A stretch of 64,000 nucleotides of DNA from Prostheceraeus crozeri. Taxonomy: Eukaryota; Platyhelminthes; Polycladida; Euryleptidae. Positions 44,431 to 55,162 of the stretch are shown one piece after another. The DNA lies in assembly GCA_907163375.1 (NCBI GenBank), contig CAJQUW010012890.1, positions 682,001 through 746,000 of the forward strand. The letters run 5' to 3'. How positions within the stretch are numbered: the stretch's first letter is position 1; every line of letters starts with the position of its first letter. The notes below the pieces were generated by a model. The model did not search any database. It was given only the letters and a program-made list of their open reading frames with translations, and was not told where the DNA came from. Made by a program: the position numbers and the translations under genes.

Positions 44431-46439
44431 CAGTATATGACATAAGTCCTCAAATGAAGAATCTGAGCAGTCCAATCAGATGGCTTCATCCTCCAACGCA
44501 ACATGACATTAACCGTCCAGCAAAACTACTATTGTCAAGATGTCGGTAGCTCAAAGCCAGCATTATACTTTGTCATTTTTTGGTAGCTTCCTGATCACTT
44601 GAATTCCTTGAGAAGCTGAGGATTCAACAGTGATGTTTTTATTATCGTCATCAAATCATATGTTAATTGCAGCCATAGACACATTGGCTATTCGAATCAC
44701 ATGCCATTACTCATACGTGACTGCTCATGACTTGCAAGGCCGAAAAATTTATTGCTGTTCGCCAATCTTTACTTTTCAAAAGCACACGCTAATATTCGAA
44801 AGCCTTTACAAATGGGCAATGAGTGCATTTTAGAATGCAAGCCCTTCCTGGATAAGATGAAGCACAGTAGGCTTAGAGACATTGCAAATGAGGAAATAGA
44901 CCGAAATGGGCGCAGCTGATATCTATTCGTTGTAGAGTTAGTCAACTAATTTGAAGTATAGACCAGTAGTTTGAATTGCAAGTTAGCGATTACCTTGCCA
45001 ATTAAGTTGTTTTCTAAGTTACAATGACGATCAACTCTTACATGCATTACACAAAATCAGCTGAATAGAATGCCCTGCATTATGATTCCCAATCTTTTTT
45101 TGATCGTCATGATATCCATTCAAGTGAAGATATCTGAACTACTGCCAACAACTGTGCTGGTTTTGACAACAGCTGTGGCGAAAGGTATAGTGTCTGCTTC
45201 AATCTGACATAGATTGATGATCTCTGCAGTTTCGCGCTGAAACCATCGGTAGGATAATAGGCATTCTATGAAGCCAGAAGGGCAAGAAAATGTAGAAAGC
45301 CGAGGCCGCGAAGAAGCAGAGGATTTCTACGATTTTCTTGCCCACTGGATTCATAGAATAGCTTGTCCTCTATATCTATGACAAATGTCCAATAAACAAT
45401 GTGATTATACGAATATTTCTATGAAAATTTATCTTGCCCTCCCAGGAGGGAAAAGATAAAAATATTGCCCTGCGACATTCTTCATATCATGGCAGATTGC
45501 CTTCACAGATTTAGAGGATAATGATTTTAGCCTGAAAAACAATGTCAATATGCGCTGAGAATACCTTGCATGTTGACATCTGAAGAGATCCCATGCATGA
45601 CAGTAATCACTTACTTGGCTCAGTGAATTCCTGAACAATAAATGATAGTAATTATCAAAATTGTTTCAGCAATTCCATTTCTGTCCTTCGGAATTGTCAG
45701 ATTGACTTTTGCCTTCAATTTTGTTGAAATTGATAGCTGTTTATTCTCTAGAAAAATGGCAATCGTTACCGGTATTGATTTTTCTTCCATAATCTGGAGT
45801 AGCGAATTGACCTAAAACTTGGAGATAATAGCAATTCGTTTATTTCAAGATATTGAAAATCGAATCGAGTACAGCGTTATCTGAAACTACAAAAATTCAT
45901 GAAACAAGTATGTTAATGAATTCCATGTGAAGGCCCTAGCGTGCTTGTTCAATATTTCTGCTAAGTTCACCTCTGATGTAAAGAATTGTATAGAGTTCGC
46001 ACTTGGTATGAAGGAGGTTAGTGGCATGTTCAAAACAAATAATATTTCGTCTCTCCTTATTGTATTACCTTCAGGGGTACGATGTTTAAAAAGCGTTTTC
46101 TAAGAAAAATTTCACATCGCGGACACTTCAGTGGTTGGAGCGTGGTTACAGTATTGTAGTATACTGCATATTAACTATATCACAGATATGATGGGACACA
46201 GACCGGTCCTCTTGAGAGATACAGTTATGGCCAATGATTTCCGACCACTAGTGATACGGCCATTGATTTCCGACCACTATTATTTTCATTCTGACAACCT
46301 TATTTTATTTCTACAAACATACGTTATATTAGTTATAATTGGTTGATTTACCTATCAGGCACCAGCCAACCACCATTGGTGTATATAAAAATCGTGGATT
46401 GGAATTCTCAGAATTACACGAAGAATTGTTTGCCAATGT
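44431..46439. other. Intergenic with one small foldback element
   Basis: Apart from the hairpin at 45263-45360 and a tandem duplication (GATTTCCGACCACTA twice, 46234-46280), nothing could be supported. Confidence 0.4.
45263..45360. repeat. Small foldback MITE, GGGCAAGAAAAT arms
   Basis: The left arm (ATTCTATGAAGCCAGAAGGG, then CAAGAAAATGTAGAAA) pairs with the right arm (TTTCTACGATTTTCTTGCCC, then ACTGGATTCATAGAAT), about 43 bp per arm with few mismatches. A second, more decayed example lies at 53890-53971 with the same CCAGAAGGGCAAGAAAATGT start. Two copies with the same arms suggest a mobile family rather than a chance hairpin. Confidence 0.6.
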
Positions 46440-47458
46440 TAAAGTTAATTTTTGTCATTGTAATTATGCTACCTGCTGCTCGCGCTAATATCAAACTTAT
46501 ATTGATTTTGGATGATGGTGATGTGAAGATCGCAGTAAGATTAAATTTGTAAATTTGTCAAAGACAACAATTATCCATATTATCAAAGTTATCAAGCACC
46601 ACAGTTCCACCACAGTTCCAGAGGCAACAAAAAACAATCACCAGCAACACAAATCAAAAAATGAACATGATTCGCCTGTGCTGAATGAGGAAATCCATCT
46701 ATCCCATTCTGAAATCAGAGCGCAAAAATTACCAATGTTGGTGTAGCGAACCAAAACACAACCTCCTCCTTATCGATGCAGGATGCAGCTCTTACCGTTC
46801 TAGCTGTAAAAACTGAAAACAATCGAAAAATCAATCAATCTATCAGAAATCTTCTGCAGAACTCACAAAGACTGGACAGTGACCCAATTGGAGGAGTACT
46901 CTTCAGCGACGAAACACATAAAAAGCGTTCAAACAACACAGGGCTTGGTGGTTCGTCCTCTCTCAGCGTTTCACGAAAGGTTTACTGTACGCGGTTTGAA
47001 AAAAAATGCCCGTCAATGAAAAATTGGGGTTCGATCATGATTTTGGTGGTCGAGGTATTTGGTTTGTAGCCGGGGAAGACGGTCAATTCGGCGGTATATT
47101 TGAAAAATCATTGAGAAAAAGGGTGAAAAAATGATGAACTAAAATAGTGTGATGTGTGTTTGTATCTGGATGGGTGCACCATGCCACCATGTGCTGCGTA
47201 AAAAATCATGCCATTCCAATATACGAAATCGTGCAGCCGTGGGTTGGTAATGGATTACTAAACAACCCGAAGGAAAATTGTTGGAAAAAAAAGTTTGAGA
47301 AGTATGGAAATCCAGAATCCAAAGTGTCAAATCAAATTCAAAGGTGCTTCTCACATGCTCTGGACCTTGAAATAACTCCTGAGTATTGCCAGAATCTTGT
47401 ATATTCAATGCACGTCGAAATCAACGAGTTTATGCGGGTCATTGGTACTGACTACTAA
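46440..47458 (+). pseudogene. Degenerate Tc1/mariner transposase
   Basis: Broken frames in family order. A helix-turn-helix start lies at about 46485-46590 (IKLILILDDGDVKIAVRLNL, then SKTTIIHIIK). The first catalytic block with its neighbourhood lies at about 46890-47065 (GGVLFSDETHKKRSNNTG...CPSMKNWGSIMILVVEVFG). The third block and C-terminus lie at about 47245-47455: LLNNPKENCW in place of DLNPxENxW, then ITPEYCQNLVYSM, matching the 'IPxEYCQKLVDSMPRR' end. The second Asp region is not clear. At least three frame breaks are present. It is a different and much older lineage than the Tc1 copies at 27469 and 58073. Confidence 0.7.
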
Positions 47459-48100
47459 ATGTTCTGTTTTTTCAAACATTGTGATTTTTTGATTTAATTG
47501 TTGACCAAATTTTGAGATTTGTAAATTTTATTTGACAATGTGTTAATTGTTTGTGTTTAATGTTTTGTACTTGTTAAATACTTGTTACTTGTTTTTAACT
47601 ACTTACTATATATTTGGTAATAATTGTCTGGTGGTTTAACTGGCAATATGTAGATTAAATTTCATGAATAGTTAGACACCAATTGGTCCATTTATAAGAA
47701 GTCTAGTTCCTTATTTCATTTTCTTCATGGAGTAGTTCCAGGTGAGACGTTGTAGGTCGATTCTAGCAAGTTCAGTACCCATACTGTAGTTTCACATGTA
47801 TTTTATTTTATTTTTTCTTTTCTTCAAAGTTAATTACAAATTTTTTCATTACAGTTATATTTTGTACAGTAGGCTTAATCCTAGTTTATTTTATGTAGTT
47901 GTAACTGAGATTCCTAAAGGATGATGATTTTCGTTTAAACAGTGGTATTAATTATATCACTTATATTTGGAGCAATATTCCCGGGTAAAAGGAGAACTAG
48001 GAAATTATAGATGGGGATTATCAAAATTAACTCTATTTCATTTGATTCATTGCTCAGTACTTCCAATTAATTGATTATGCGAATGTCTTGACTATGCATA
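47459..48100. other. AT-rich intergenic sequence
   Basis: Tandem-like GTTACTTGTT and TTAAT stretches; no supported gene and no recognisable right end for the mariner remnant. Confidence 0.35.
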
Positions 48101-48717
48101 TTTTCAAGTTATTGATTTGGAAGAGTCAAGATAAATATAGATGTTAGTTGCAACTTCATATTTTGGCAATTAATTTTGATCTTCATTAGAAGATCATCGT
48201 CAGGTATAGAGGGACAAAATCAACTGCACATATTTCAAAATTCACATTACATAAAGGGCAATAAGATATCATGAGTAAGAAATAAAGATGAGTAAGAGAA
48301 GATGAACAGAAATGTGAGGATGAGACAGATAGTATTGGGCTACATTTTACCAGTAGCAAAGACAATAGAAATTGACTGTGATCTGACTAAAAGGAAAAGG
48401 AGGAAGGATTAAAGAAGGAGGAGGGGAAGAGGAAATGAAGCAATGTGAATGATGAAAAGTGACGCAGCATGATAGAAAATATGATGTATCACTACACAAA
48501 AAGAAAATCTCTGTAGAGTTCAGATTTACCATTCAGCTATATTTCTTGTTCATGATATCTTATTACCCTTTATGTAATGTGAATTTTGTGTATGTAGATG
48601 TTTTCCTTCTATGCCTGACGATGATCTTCTACTGAAGATCGAAATTAATTGCCAAAATATAAAGTTACAATTAACATCAATATTTATCTTGACACTTCTC
48701 AATCAATTACTTGAAAA
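48101..48717. mobile_element. Long inverted repeat with hammerhead-like motifs
   Basis: Two arms of about 183 bp (48101-48285 and 48536-48717) are inverted copies at roughly 85% identity by eye. The spacer of about 250 bp is purine-rich. The right arm holds CTGACGA (48615-48621), a 7-bp stem GATCTTC/GAAGATC with a TACT loop (48623-48640), then GAAA (48641-48644). The left arm holds the same on the minus strand with AAAA in place of GAAA. This is the arrangement of a hammerhead core. Hammerhead motifs are known in Penelope-like elements, and terminal repeats of those elements can be inverted. No coding region is present, so this would be a non-autonomous or remnant element. Confidence 0.5.
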
Positions 48718-49059
48718 TTAATTAATTGCAGATTCCAATTCCAATTGCATTCTATTATGATCATCCTTGAAGTTTCAAAGTCATCGGCGCAAACTGTTGA
48801 AAACGCAGTGTATCGTGCATTGCTAGTTGAAAAGAGTTAATTACAAAGATGCCTCATTTGAGGTGGTACAGTGGATACGTCGTCAATAGGAGGTGATTAC
48901 GGCGCCAACCATGGGGGAGAGAAGGGTCGAAAAGTAAAAAAAAGCGATTACGTGATTGCTGTACGGCCCCCTAAGAAGACATTCTTGATTCTAAGCTATA
49001 TTATAATTCGTGTTACACTACATGATTAGAATAACTGCCTTTTGTAAATTGATGCTGTA

Positions 49060-49065
49060 TTTATT
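49060..49065 (-). promoter_or_regulatory. Candidate poly(A) signal AATAAA
   Basis: AATAAA on the minus strand about 70 bases beyond the stop codon of the JmjC-AKR fusion gene, at normal spacing for an animal transcript. Confidence 0.5.
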
Positions 49066-49132
49066 GTTTTGAGACAGCGAAGGAGAAATGTTTGCATGTC
49101 AACAATGTAGTAACTTCATGGATGTGTTCATA

Positions 49133-51304
49133 TTACTTTTGCGACCCATCCGTGCCCAGCATGTAGTTCGGAAATTTCTCAAAATCTTTCTCATCTGTAT
49201 AGACTTCCTCACTATAATTTCGATATTTTTTTGGTGAAATCGGTTCTGATTGTATTAATTCGGAGCTGTCTTCATCATGATCTTCGTTGGGATGCCAAAC
49301 ATCTTCATCTTTGTAAGTTTCTGTTGCAAAGTCGTTTGATGCACCTCCAGGTGTGTATAAACCATCACTGTCAGTTCGATCGATGTTGTCAACTCCAATC
49401 ACGCCGCTGATATCTCCTTGAGTTTCGCTGTCTATAGCCTTGATGTTCACACGGACATGCATGGGATCATTGACCCGAGGACAGACAATGACGCGTTTCT
49501 TCGTTGCCCAGTCGTATACTGACGCGTGTACACTGAGTTTGTACCGATAAGCCATTTTCTTCACTGCATGTTCATGGAAGATATCTCGATTCAGAGGGTA
49601 GTCAGGCTTCTCCTCTTTCCAACGACCACCAAGGACGCTGCGCCCCATGAAATGAATGCCCTTCGACTTGCAATATTGACGGAGCTTTCGGTTTCTGAAA
49701 TACAAATCAAATCTTTCTCTCACAATGATGATTGGCACTTTGGCAATGTTAGCGATCTGCTCGATTTCCGTGAGGCTGAAGTCACTGAGTCCAAGGAATT
49801 TAATCTTTCCCTGTTTCTGAATCTTCTCCAAGGATTTCCATGCATCCACCCACTTACGTTGAAAATCATTACGAAGACAAGCTTCTTCCTCGTAGTCCGG
49901 AGTGCAGTACGGCGCTTTGAGGAGAACAACATCGAGGAATTTTGTGTTGAGAACTTTGAGAGACTTGTCAATGGAGTTGATTACTGATTGCCTTGTTGAA
50001 ACTTCACTCAAAGACATGAATGATAGGATCTTTATCTTCTTTCTGAGTTTTCGTTTAGTTTCCTTGAGAACTTTGCCAAGAGCATCCTCTGAGCCATCAC
50101 CGGGAGCAGTTAGAAATAGACGATATCCCTCCACTATCCCTTGTTTGAGAACATCTCCTTTCTTCAATGCGGCCGAAGACATTCCGGTCAATGTCATTCC
50201 AATGGTTGGCATGAAAGTTCCATCAGGCAACTTCTTCTTGTATATCAAATGCCTAATCTGTGGCTGCGACTCTGCGAACGCACCTTGAAACGCATCCAGA
50301 TTTCTTGGTTTCATTTCCTTGAGGAGTTGTCGGATTGTTTTCTTTCCTGTTTCAAATTTGTCGCATTTCAGTGACTTTGGCTTGCTTTCTCGGACATTAT
50401 TCACGCAGTTATTGATGTATCCGGCGTCAGTGCCACTGTACTGACTGTATTCACAGAACATGACGTTCAGGAAGAAAGGCGCTCCGATATTCGGTGTCCC
50501 GCTGGTGACTACCTGATGCAGCCAGCCTTCAGGGACGTAAACTATGTCTCCAGGGCCGTTGTAGGCGGCATAGATATCCAAGTTGGCAGCAGTGGGATGT
50601 TTCTCCAGGTCCATATCTGTTTGATTGATCGCAGAAAGACTGGAATGATCTACAAGGTGCGGGGAGCCCATGAAGGCGTCATAGGCCTGATGAGGAGGAA
50701 CCAGCAGCCACAGCCGCTCTCCAGTCACCTGAATGAAGTAGGTATCCGTAGCATCGACATGAAGTGGAGACTTACTTCTTCCACTATTCATCATTATTGC
50801 GAACTGCTTCGTTCTCTTGGTGAAAAATTTGCATGCGAGAGAATGAGGCCAGTACATGTCCCCATGAAGTCCTTCTTGCATCGTTGCATCGAGGTAGAGT
50901 GGATGACTGGAGAACTTCTCAGTGAATTCTGTCATGTTCATATCGATCCTGATCGGATGGAATTTGTCATAATCGTAGATTCCTTTCCATAAGACAGGAC
51001 TTCTTTCATTTCCTCCCAAGGAGTTGAGGTAGGAGAGGTTCTTCCATTTCTCGACAGCAGGCCAATCTTTTGCACCGCCTCGAATGATCACAGGAATTGA
51101 CTTACGAACGTATTCATTATAGAAGGTCTCGGGATGAGGATGTTCATAAAGCGTTTTCACTCTCTTCCAGTGATTTTGATGATGTCCAAATGGTTTCTTG
51201 TGTCCGCGTATTGATTCGGATGATTTTGACGACTCTTTGAAGGGGCAAGAGCATTCTGCGCAGACAAATAGCACGGCAATGACGATCGCTGTCTTACCAA
51301 ACAT
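49133..51304 (-). CDS. Secreted JmjC/cupin_8 protein fused to an inactive aldo-keto reductase domain
   Basis: Uninterrupted frame, no introns seen. I start at 51304 because that Met begins a clean signal peptide (MFGKTAIVIAVLFVCAECS); the frame is open upstream to 51379. Numbering from this Met (723 residues): JmjC/cupin_8 domain at about 50-290, with the Fe(II) ligands visible as H182 and D184 in SPLHVDATD and H263 in EGWLHQV, next to GERLWLLVPP and GPGDIVYVPEG. An aldo-keto reductase-like domain spans about 363-625: GYRLFLTA, SLKVLNTKFLDVVLL, WKSLEKIQKQGKIKFLGLSDF. The reductase tetrad Asp-Tyr-Lys-His is replaced by Leu398, Asp403, Phe429 and Lys463. The acidic tail (about 640-723) is probably disordered. 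NxS/T sites fit secretion or the ER. Likely role: a 2-oxoglutarate oxygenase with a pseudo-AKR partner domain; the substrate is unknown. Confidence 0.8.
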   Translation of the reverse strand: MFGKTAIVIAVLFVCAECSCPFKESSKSSESIRGHKKPFGHHQNHWKRVKTLYEHPHPETFYNEYVRKSIPVIIRGGAKDWPAVEKWKNLSYLNSLGGNERSPVLWKGIYDYDKFHPIRIDMNMTEFTEKFSSHPLYLDATMQEGLHGDMYWPHSLACKFFTKRTKQFAIMMNSGRSKSPLHVDATDTYFIQVTGERLWLLVPPHQAYDAFMGSPHLVDHSSLSAINQTDMDLEKHPTAANLDIYAAYNGPGDIVYVPEGWLHQVVTSGTPNIGAPFFLNVMFCEYSQYSGTDAGYINNCVNNVRESKPKSLKCDKFETGKKTIRQLLKEMKPRNLDAFQGAFAESQPQIRHLIYKKKLPDGTFMPTIGMTLTGMSSAALKKGDVLKQGIVEGYRLFLTAPGDGSEDALGKVLKETKRKLRKKIKILSFMSLSEVSTRQSVINSIDKSLKVLNTKFLDVVLLKAPYCTPDYEEEACLRNDFQRKWVDAWKSLEKIQKQGKIKFLGLSDFSLTEIEQIANIAKVPIIIVRERFDLYFRNRKLRQYCKSKGIHFMGRSVLGGRWKEEKPDYPLNRDIFHEHAVKKMAYRYKLSVHASVYDWATKKRVIVCPRVNDPMHVRVNIKAIDSETQGDISGVIGVDNIDRTDSDGLYTPGGASNDFATETYKDEDVWHPNEDHDEDSSELIQSEPISPKKYRNYSEEVYTDEKDFEKFPNYMLGTDGSQK

Positions 51305-51679
51305 GGCTTCTGAAGAATGGTAGCTTGCATCAACTGCACGAATCGTAAAAGGGTTTTGATTTGATTGTGCGGTAATCAATTATGACGACGAGGAGTCGCG
51401 CTATCAATTGTCTGTATTGTCTGAAATCAGAATCCATTGTTGTGAAGCCTTCATATTATTCAGGCTCATCGCTTTGATGATTTCAATGCATACGGACGTT
51501 TGCAGAGATGATTCAATTGTTCATGAAGTTTTTTCATGGTGCTGAATTCTGAATCATGATATGTAGAAGCGGGCGGATAAACGATCATGTCTAATTCAAA
51601 AATTGAATTTTCAGACACATCAAATAAAAATTCAAATTTTAATTAATTAATTAAATTTGAATTTAATTTAAAAATACGA
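51305..51679. other. Upstream region of the JmjC-AKR gene
   Basis: Would contain the 5' UTR and promoter of the minus-strand gene. Low-complexity AATTAATT sequence at 51590-51672. No defined promoter element could be supported. Confidence 0.35.
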
Positions 51680-52200
51680 GGAAAGGTTTTGGAAACATGT
51701 CAGCATTGACATACGGATAAGAAACGATGTCGCTAACCGAGCAGCAGCAAAGATGTTGCAAGTGTGTGAAAATAATTTGTGTAAGATCGGTGGAGAAGCG
51801 AAGAATGGCGGAGCTGAGGGAGAAGTGGGATTGAAGAAAACGGTAACAGAGACTGAGGTGGGCAGGACATGTGGTACGGACATGTGGCAAGGATTGGAGA
51901 CGAAATGGCAGTGAAACAAGTGGAAGAGGTGGATGACACAATGACAAGAAGAAGGGGACGGTCAAGGATTCGCTGGAAGGACTGTATCAAGAGAGATCTG
52001 GAAAGCACAGAAGAAGACTGGAGGACTTGGAAGGAGAAGACGAAGGATAGATTGAAATGGCGGCAAAATGTTACGGACGCGGCAAAGGGTGTGATGGAGA
52101 AGACATCAGATGAAATCTTGACTATAAATATCGTGATATTTTTATGTGTATGACATTCCCTCTTGCCCTTTTCTAAGAAAATGGTGTTGTTAAAATAAAA
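51680..52200 (+). mobile_element. LINE ORF2 C-terminal fragment
   Basis: An open frame at 51869-52153 reads MWYGHVARIGDEMAVKQVEE, then RRRGRSRIRWKDCIKRDLES. This matches the 'RWxGHVxRMxxxRxxKxxLE...GRRxRGRPxxRWxDxVKxDL' tail found after the reverse transcriptase in several LINE clades. The preceding, shifted frame (RIRNDVANRAAAKMLQVCE) fits the adjacent region. A 3' A-rich end (AAATAAAAGAAATAGAA) lies near 52192-52208. It is 5'-truncated and broken. Confidence 0.65.
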
Positions 52201-52208
52201 GAAATAGA

Positions 52209-54288
52209 ATTTAATTAAATGAATTGATAATTGACAATTAGGAAGTTAGACAACCCTTAATTGCGATTAATTGCATGATAAATAGTGCTGTGTTAATGAA
52301 TAAAAAAAAATATGCTATCGTCTTACAAGGATCTTCAGCGAGCAAGAAAACAAATAGATGAAGTGAAGGAAAAAATTGACATTTAAAAAGAGAATATTGA
52401 AGTTTTAATAAGCAGACATCTGCACAATTTGCATGCAGTAGGATTCATGACATTTCCATTATAACGGCAAATGCTGAAATCCCATAGATTTAGTTCCAAG
52501 TGACTTGTAGAATTTCATATTCACAATCTTAGTGATATTGTTCATCTCAATAATAAGCGCGGTGGGTCTTTTCAGCCACGGTGATGGCATGACAACAGTT
52601 CTTGCCAAACATCAGTCTGCCTTACAACCATACAGTAAGCATGTTAGGTAGACTTGCAACTCCGCATTTATTAAATCCCCAATGTGCATACACTTTCGAT
52701 GTTATTAAATGAACTCAAGGGAGATACTGTCGGAATTGTTTCAAAATGTGAGATTGCGGATAGCCTACACATTTATGCAGAAATTACAACGGAATTGACT
52801 GATCATGATAGCAAAGCAGAAGGAAATGATGTTATTTTACAGATTGTACGTGTCATGACAGCCTTGGAGAGGCAATATTTGTTATATTGGCAACTCGATG
52901 ACCTGCTATTGCTTTCATGAATTAGAAATATGAAATTTCAGCCAAGAAAGCACAATAAGATGTCGACTTTTTCAGACATCCTTTTTAAGACTTCCATTAT
53001 AAAACGGAACATGAAATTCCCTTATTAATCAGCTTAATTTCCGCTTAGTTAGGATGCCTATTAGCAAATATTCATTCATTTTGATATCCAACTTGTTGCA
53101 TACTACTTATATAGGAGCATCATCTCGGTAGTATATAAATGGGCAAAAATTTGACTTTTTTTAGAACGGCTCAAATAATGGACAACGGGAACGTAATCTC
53201 CGCAAGAAACTGAATGTTTTCATATAAAAATTTTTACTATATACAGATATACTAATTTTCATGAGGTTAAGTCAATAATAGAAATGAGCGAGATATTAAA
53301 CCATAATATGAGGAATTTTTGTAAATGACAGATTTTTCCATTAAAATGCAATTTTAAAAGTGTCACTCAATCCTCTTTAAAGTGCTTACTTATCTCGCCT
53401 GCTCACAGTGAAATAATTGTGGTCTTTAGTCTACACAGGTCTCTATAATAATAGCAATAATTACCGAAATTCAGAGTATTCAAGTTGAATGTACTTTGTC
53501 ATCAATTCTGAGATTAAACTTCCGAAAATATTCCAAAAATGTTGACAATATAGGAATTATAACTATCTGTCGAGGTCAAGAATTGGAACAGGTCAGACGG
53601 CTCACAGTAAAATAGTACTATCAAATGTGCCTTCAAAGATAGAACTGGTTGGAGGCACTATACTTGTTGTTCGCATTAGTATACGCATTGTTCCCCTAAA
53701 TGATGATGCATATTGCTTTGATGGATTTTGCCAGTAAATGAGGTAATAAATAAAGTTTGAAATGAAATTTCAATTTTAAATAAGAAACATCATCTCAATT
53801 GTGAGATAATAATTTTTCGGTGAATAATTATCCCGTTTTTCCCAAACGGATAGGATAAGAGGTATTCCATTAACCCGGAAGCAGTCTTCCCCAGAAGGGC
53901 AAGAAAATGTTGAAATCTGAGACTGTGAACTTCATGAAGATTAAACTGTAATTGTCTTGCCCGCTTCGGTTATTAGCTCATCTAAATATATGGCGAATGT
54001 CCAGCTACAATTCTTTTACTATCTTAACATTTTTCATAATGCATCTTTCAGATGCATATTGTTTTATTTCTTTTTCAATAACTAGTAACGCTAAATTTTG
54101 CTTTTTTGAAGCATTGGGCAACGGAAGGATAACTCATCTCGCATTGCTTGATATGACTTCCACATTAAACCAACACTGTAAACCGGCACCTCCGAAATCA
54201 CCGACTACAGCAAGACACTATTCGTAAATAATAAAAGAATCCTATAGGATTCTATATATATTGCCTTATTCCTATATGTAGGAATTTA
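52209..54288. other. AT-rich intergenic sequence
   Basis: No supported gene. A decayed second copy of the GGGCAAGAAAAT foldback element lies at 53890-53971. Confidence 0.4.
53890..53971. repeat. Decayed foldback MITE, second copy
   Basis: The left arm CCAGAAGGGCAAGAAAATGT matches the element at 45263. The right arm (ATTGTCTTGCCCGCTTCGG) is a diverged reverse complement. Confidence 0.5.
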
Positions 54289-54330
54289 AGGGACAACTGC
54301 TATGGCAGGTGGGAAAAACTGGTAACTGAC
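54289..54330 (+). repeat. Dispersed repeat fragment, GGGACAACTG type, copy 1
   Basis: Blocks GGGACAACTG, GGCAGGTGGGAAAA and ACTGGTAA recur at 59751-59792, next to the end of Tc1 copy 2. Just downstream TTTTAGGAGG (54359) and CCTCCTAAAA (54423) form a separated inverted repeat. Probably part of a transposon end; the family is unknown. Confidence 0.5.
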
Positions 54331-54648
54331 GCATGAAAATCTAAGCAAAGCAAAGCGTTTTAGGAGGCTAGCGCACCAGTTATTGTTTTCTTCAGTATGT
54401 CAACATTCTATTTTAACGCAACCTCCTAAAATGGCACTTTAGGATGCAGATATCTTCGATTTTAGGAGCTGGCAGATTACAGTGTACAATTTCATTTCTG
54501 CACAATGTCTCATCGAGTAAGACTACGATAATATGAGGAGAGACATGGAAAGGATGGAAATCATGAAATGTGATGATAAAAAATGTAAGAAGGAAAACGT
54601 TGTGAAAGAATATCAAAGAATATCAATTGACTGCAATTACTGAAATTT

Positions 54649-55162
54649 CACAATTTGGCTCGAACTTAGGCAGTGGGGAAAGAGTATTCCTAATACCTTG
54701 CAGAGATAGGAAAAACAGTCATTCGTCGCTTGTGGATTGCTCTAAATTCCATCAAAGTGCCTCGATTGCCACGATTTCTATGAAATCGAAGAATTAAGAT
54801 CGTTGCGCACAAGCTTCTCCATAATGTTGGTCCTTCCGATCATTATTGAAAAAGATAACAGGCGTGCGAAAATTGGTTCACCTGATGATTTCACCATCCT
54901 CTTCTCGGCATTCCTCACTGAATGTAGCCAGATAGCTATGTGTGTGTTTCTTCTTGTCCGAAGTGCACACGCGCGCCACTCACTCACTTGCTCTGGTGTC
55001 CAACACCGGCTGATAGCTTATTGTTTGCCATTTCCAATATATGAATGATCTATTCGAGACGGAGCAGGTTGTCTATTTCTGTAATGAGCCATTTCGATGG
55101 ACAGATGCGAAATTTCTATTCTAGAAACCGAAGACGCGCACGCAGATGAATTTGATTCTGTG
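54649..55162 (+). mobile_element. hAT-type MITE, CACAGAATTAGA family, copy F
   Basis: The right end is clear (TTTGATTCTGTG at 55151-55162). The left end is diverged (CACAATTTGG) and about 70 bp of the usual left half is missing. The middle follows the C/D type (GATGATTTCACCATCCTCTT, then a TCGGCATTCCTCACTG block). Flanking 8-mers do not match, so it is an older copy. No coding capacity. Confidence 0.65.

Noticed and set aside
49526-50992. Plus-strand frames of up to 158 codons
   Set aside because: Antisense shadows of the JmjC-AKR gene.
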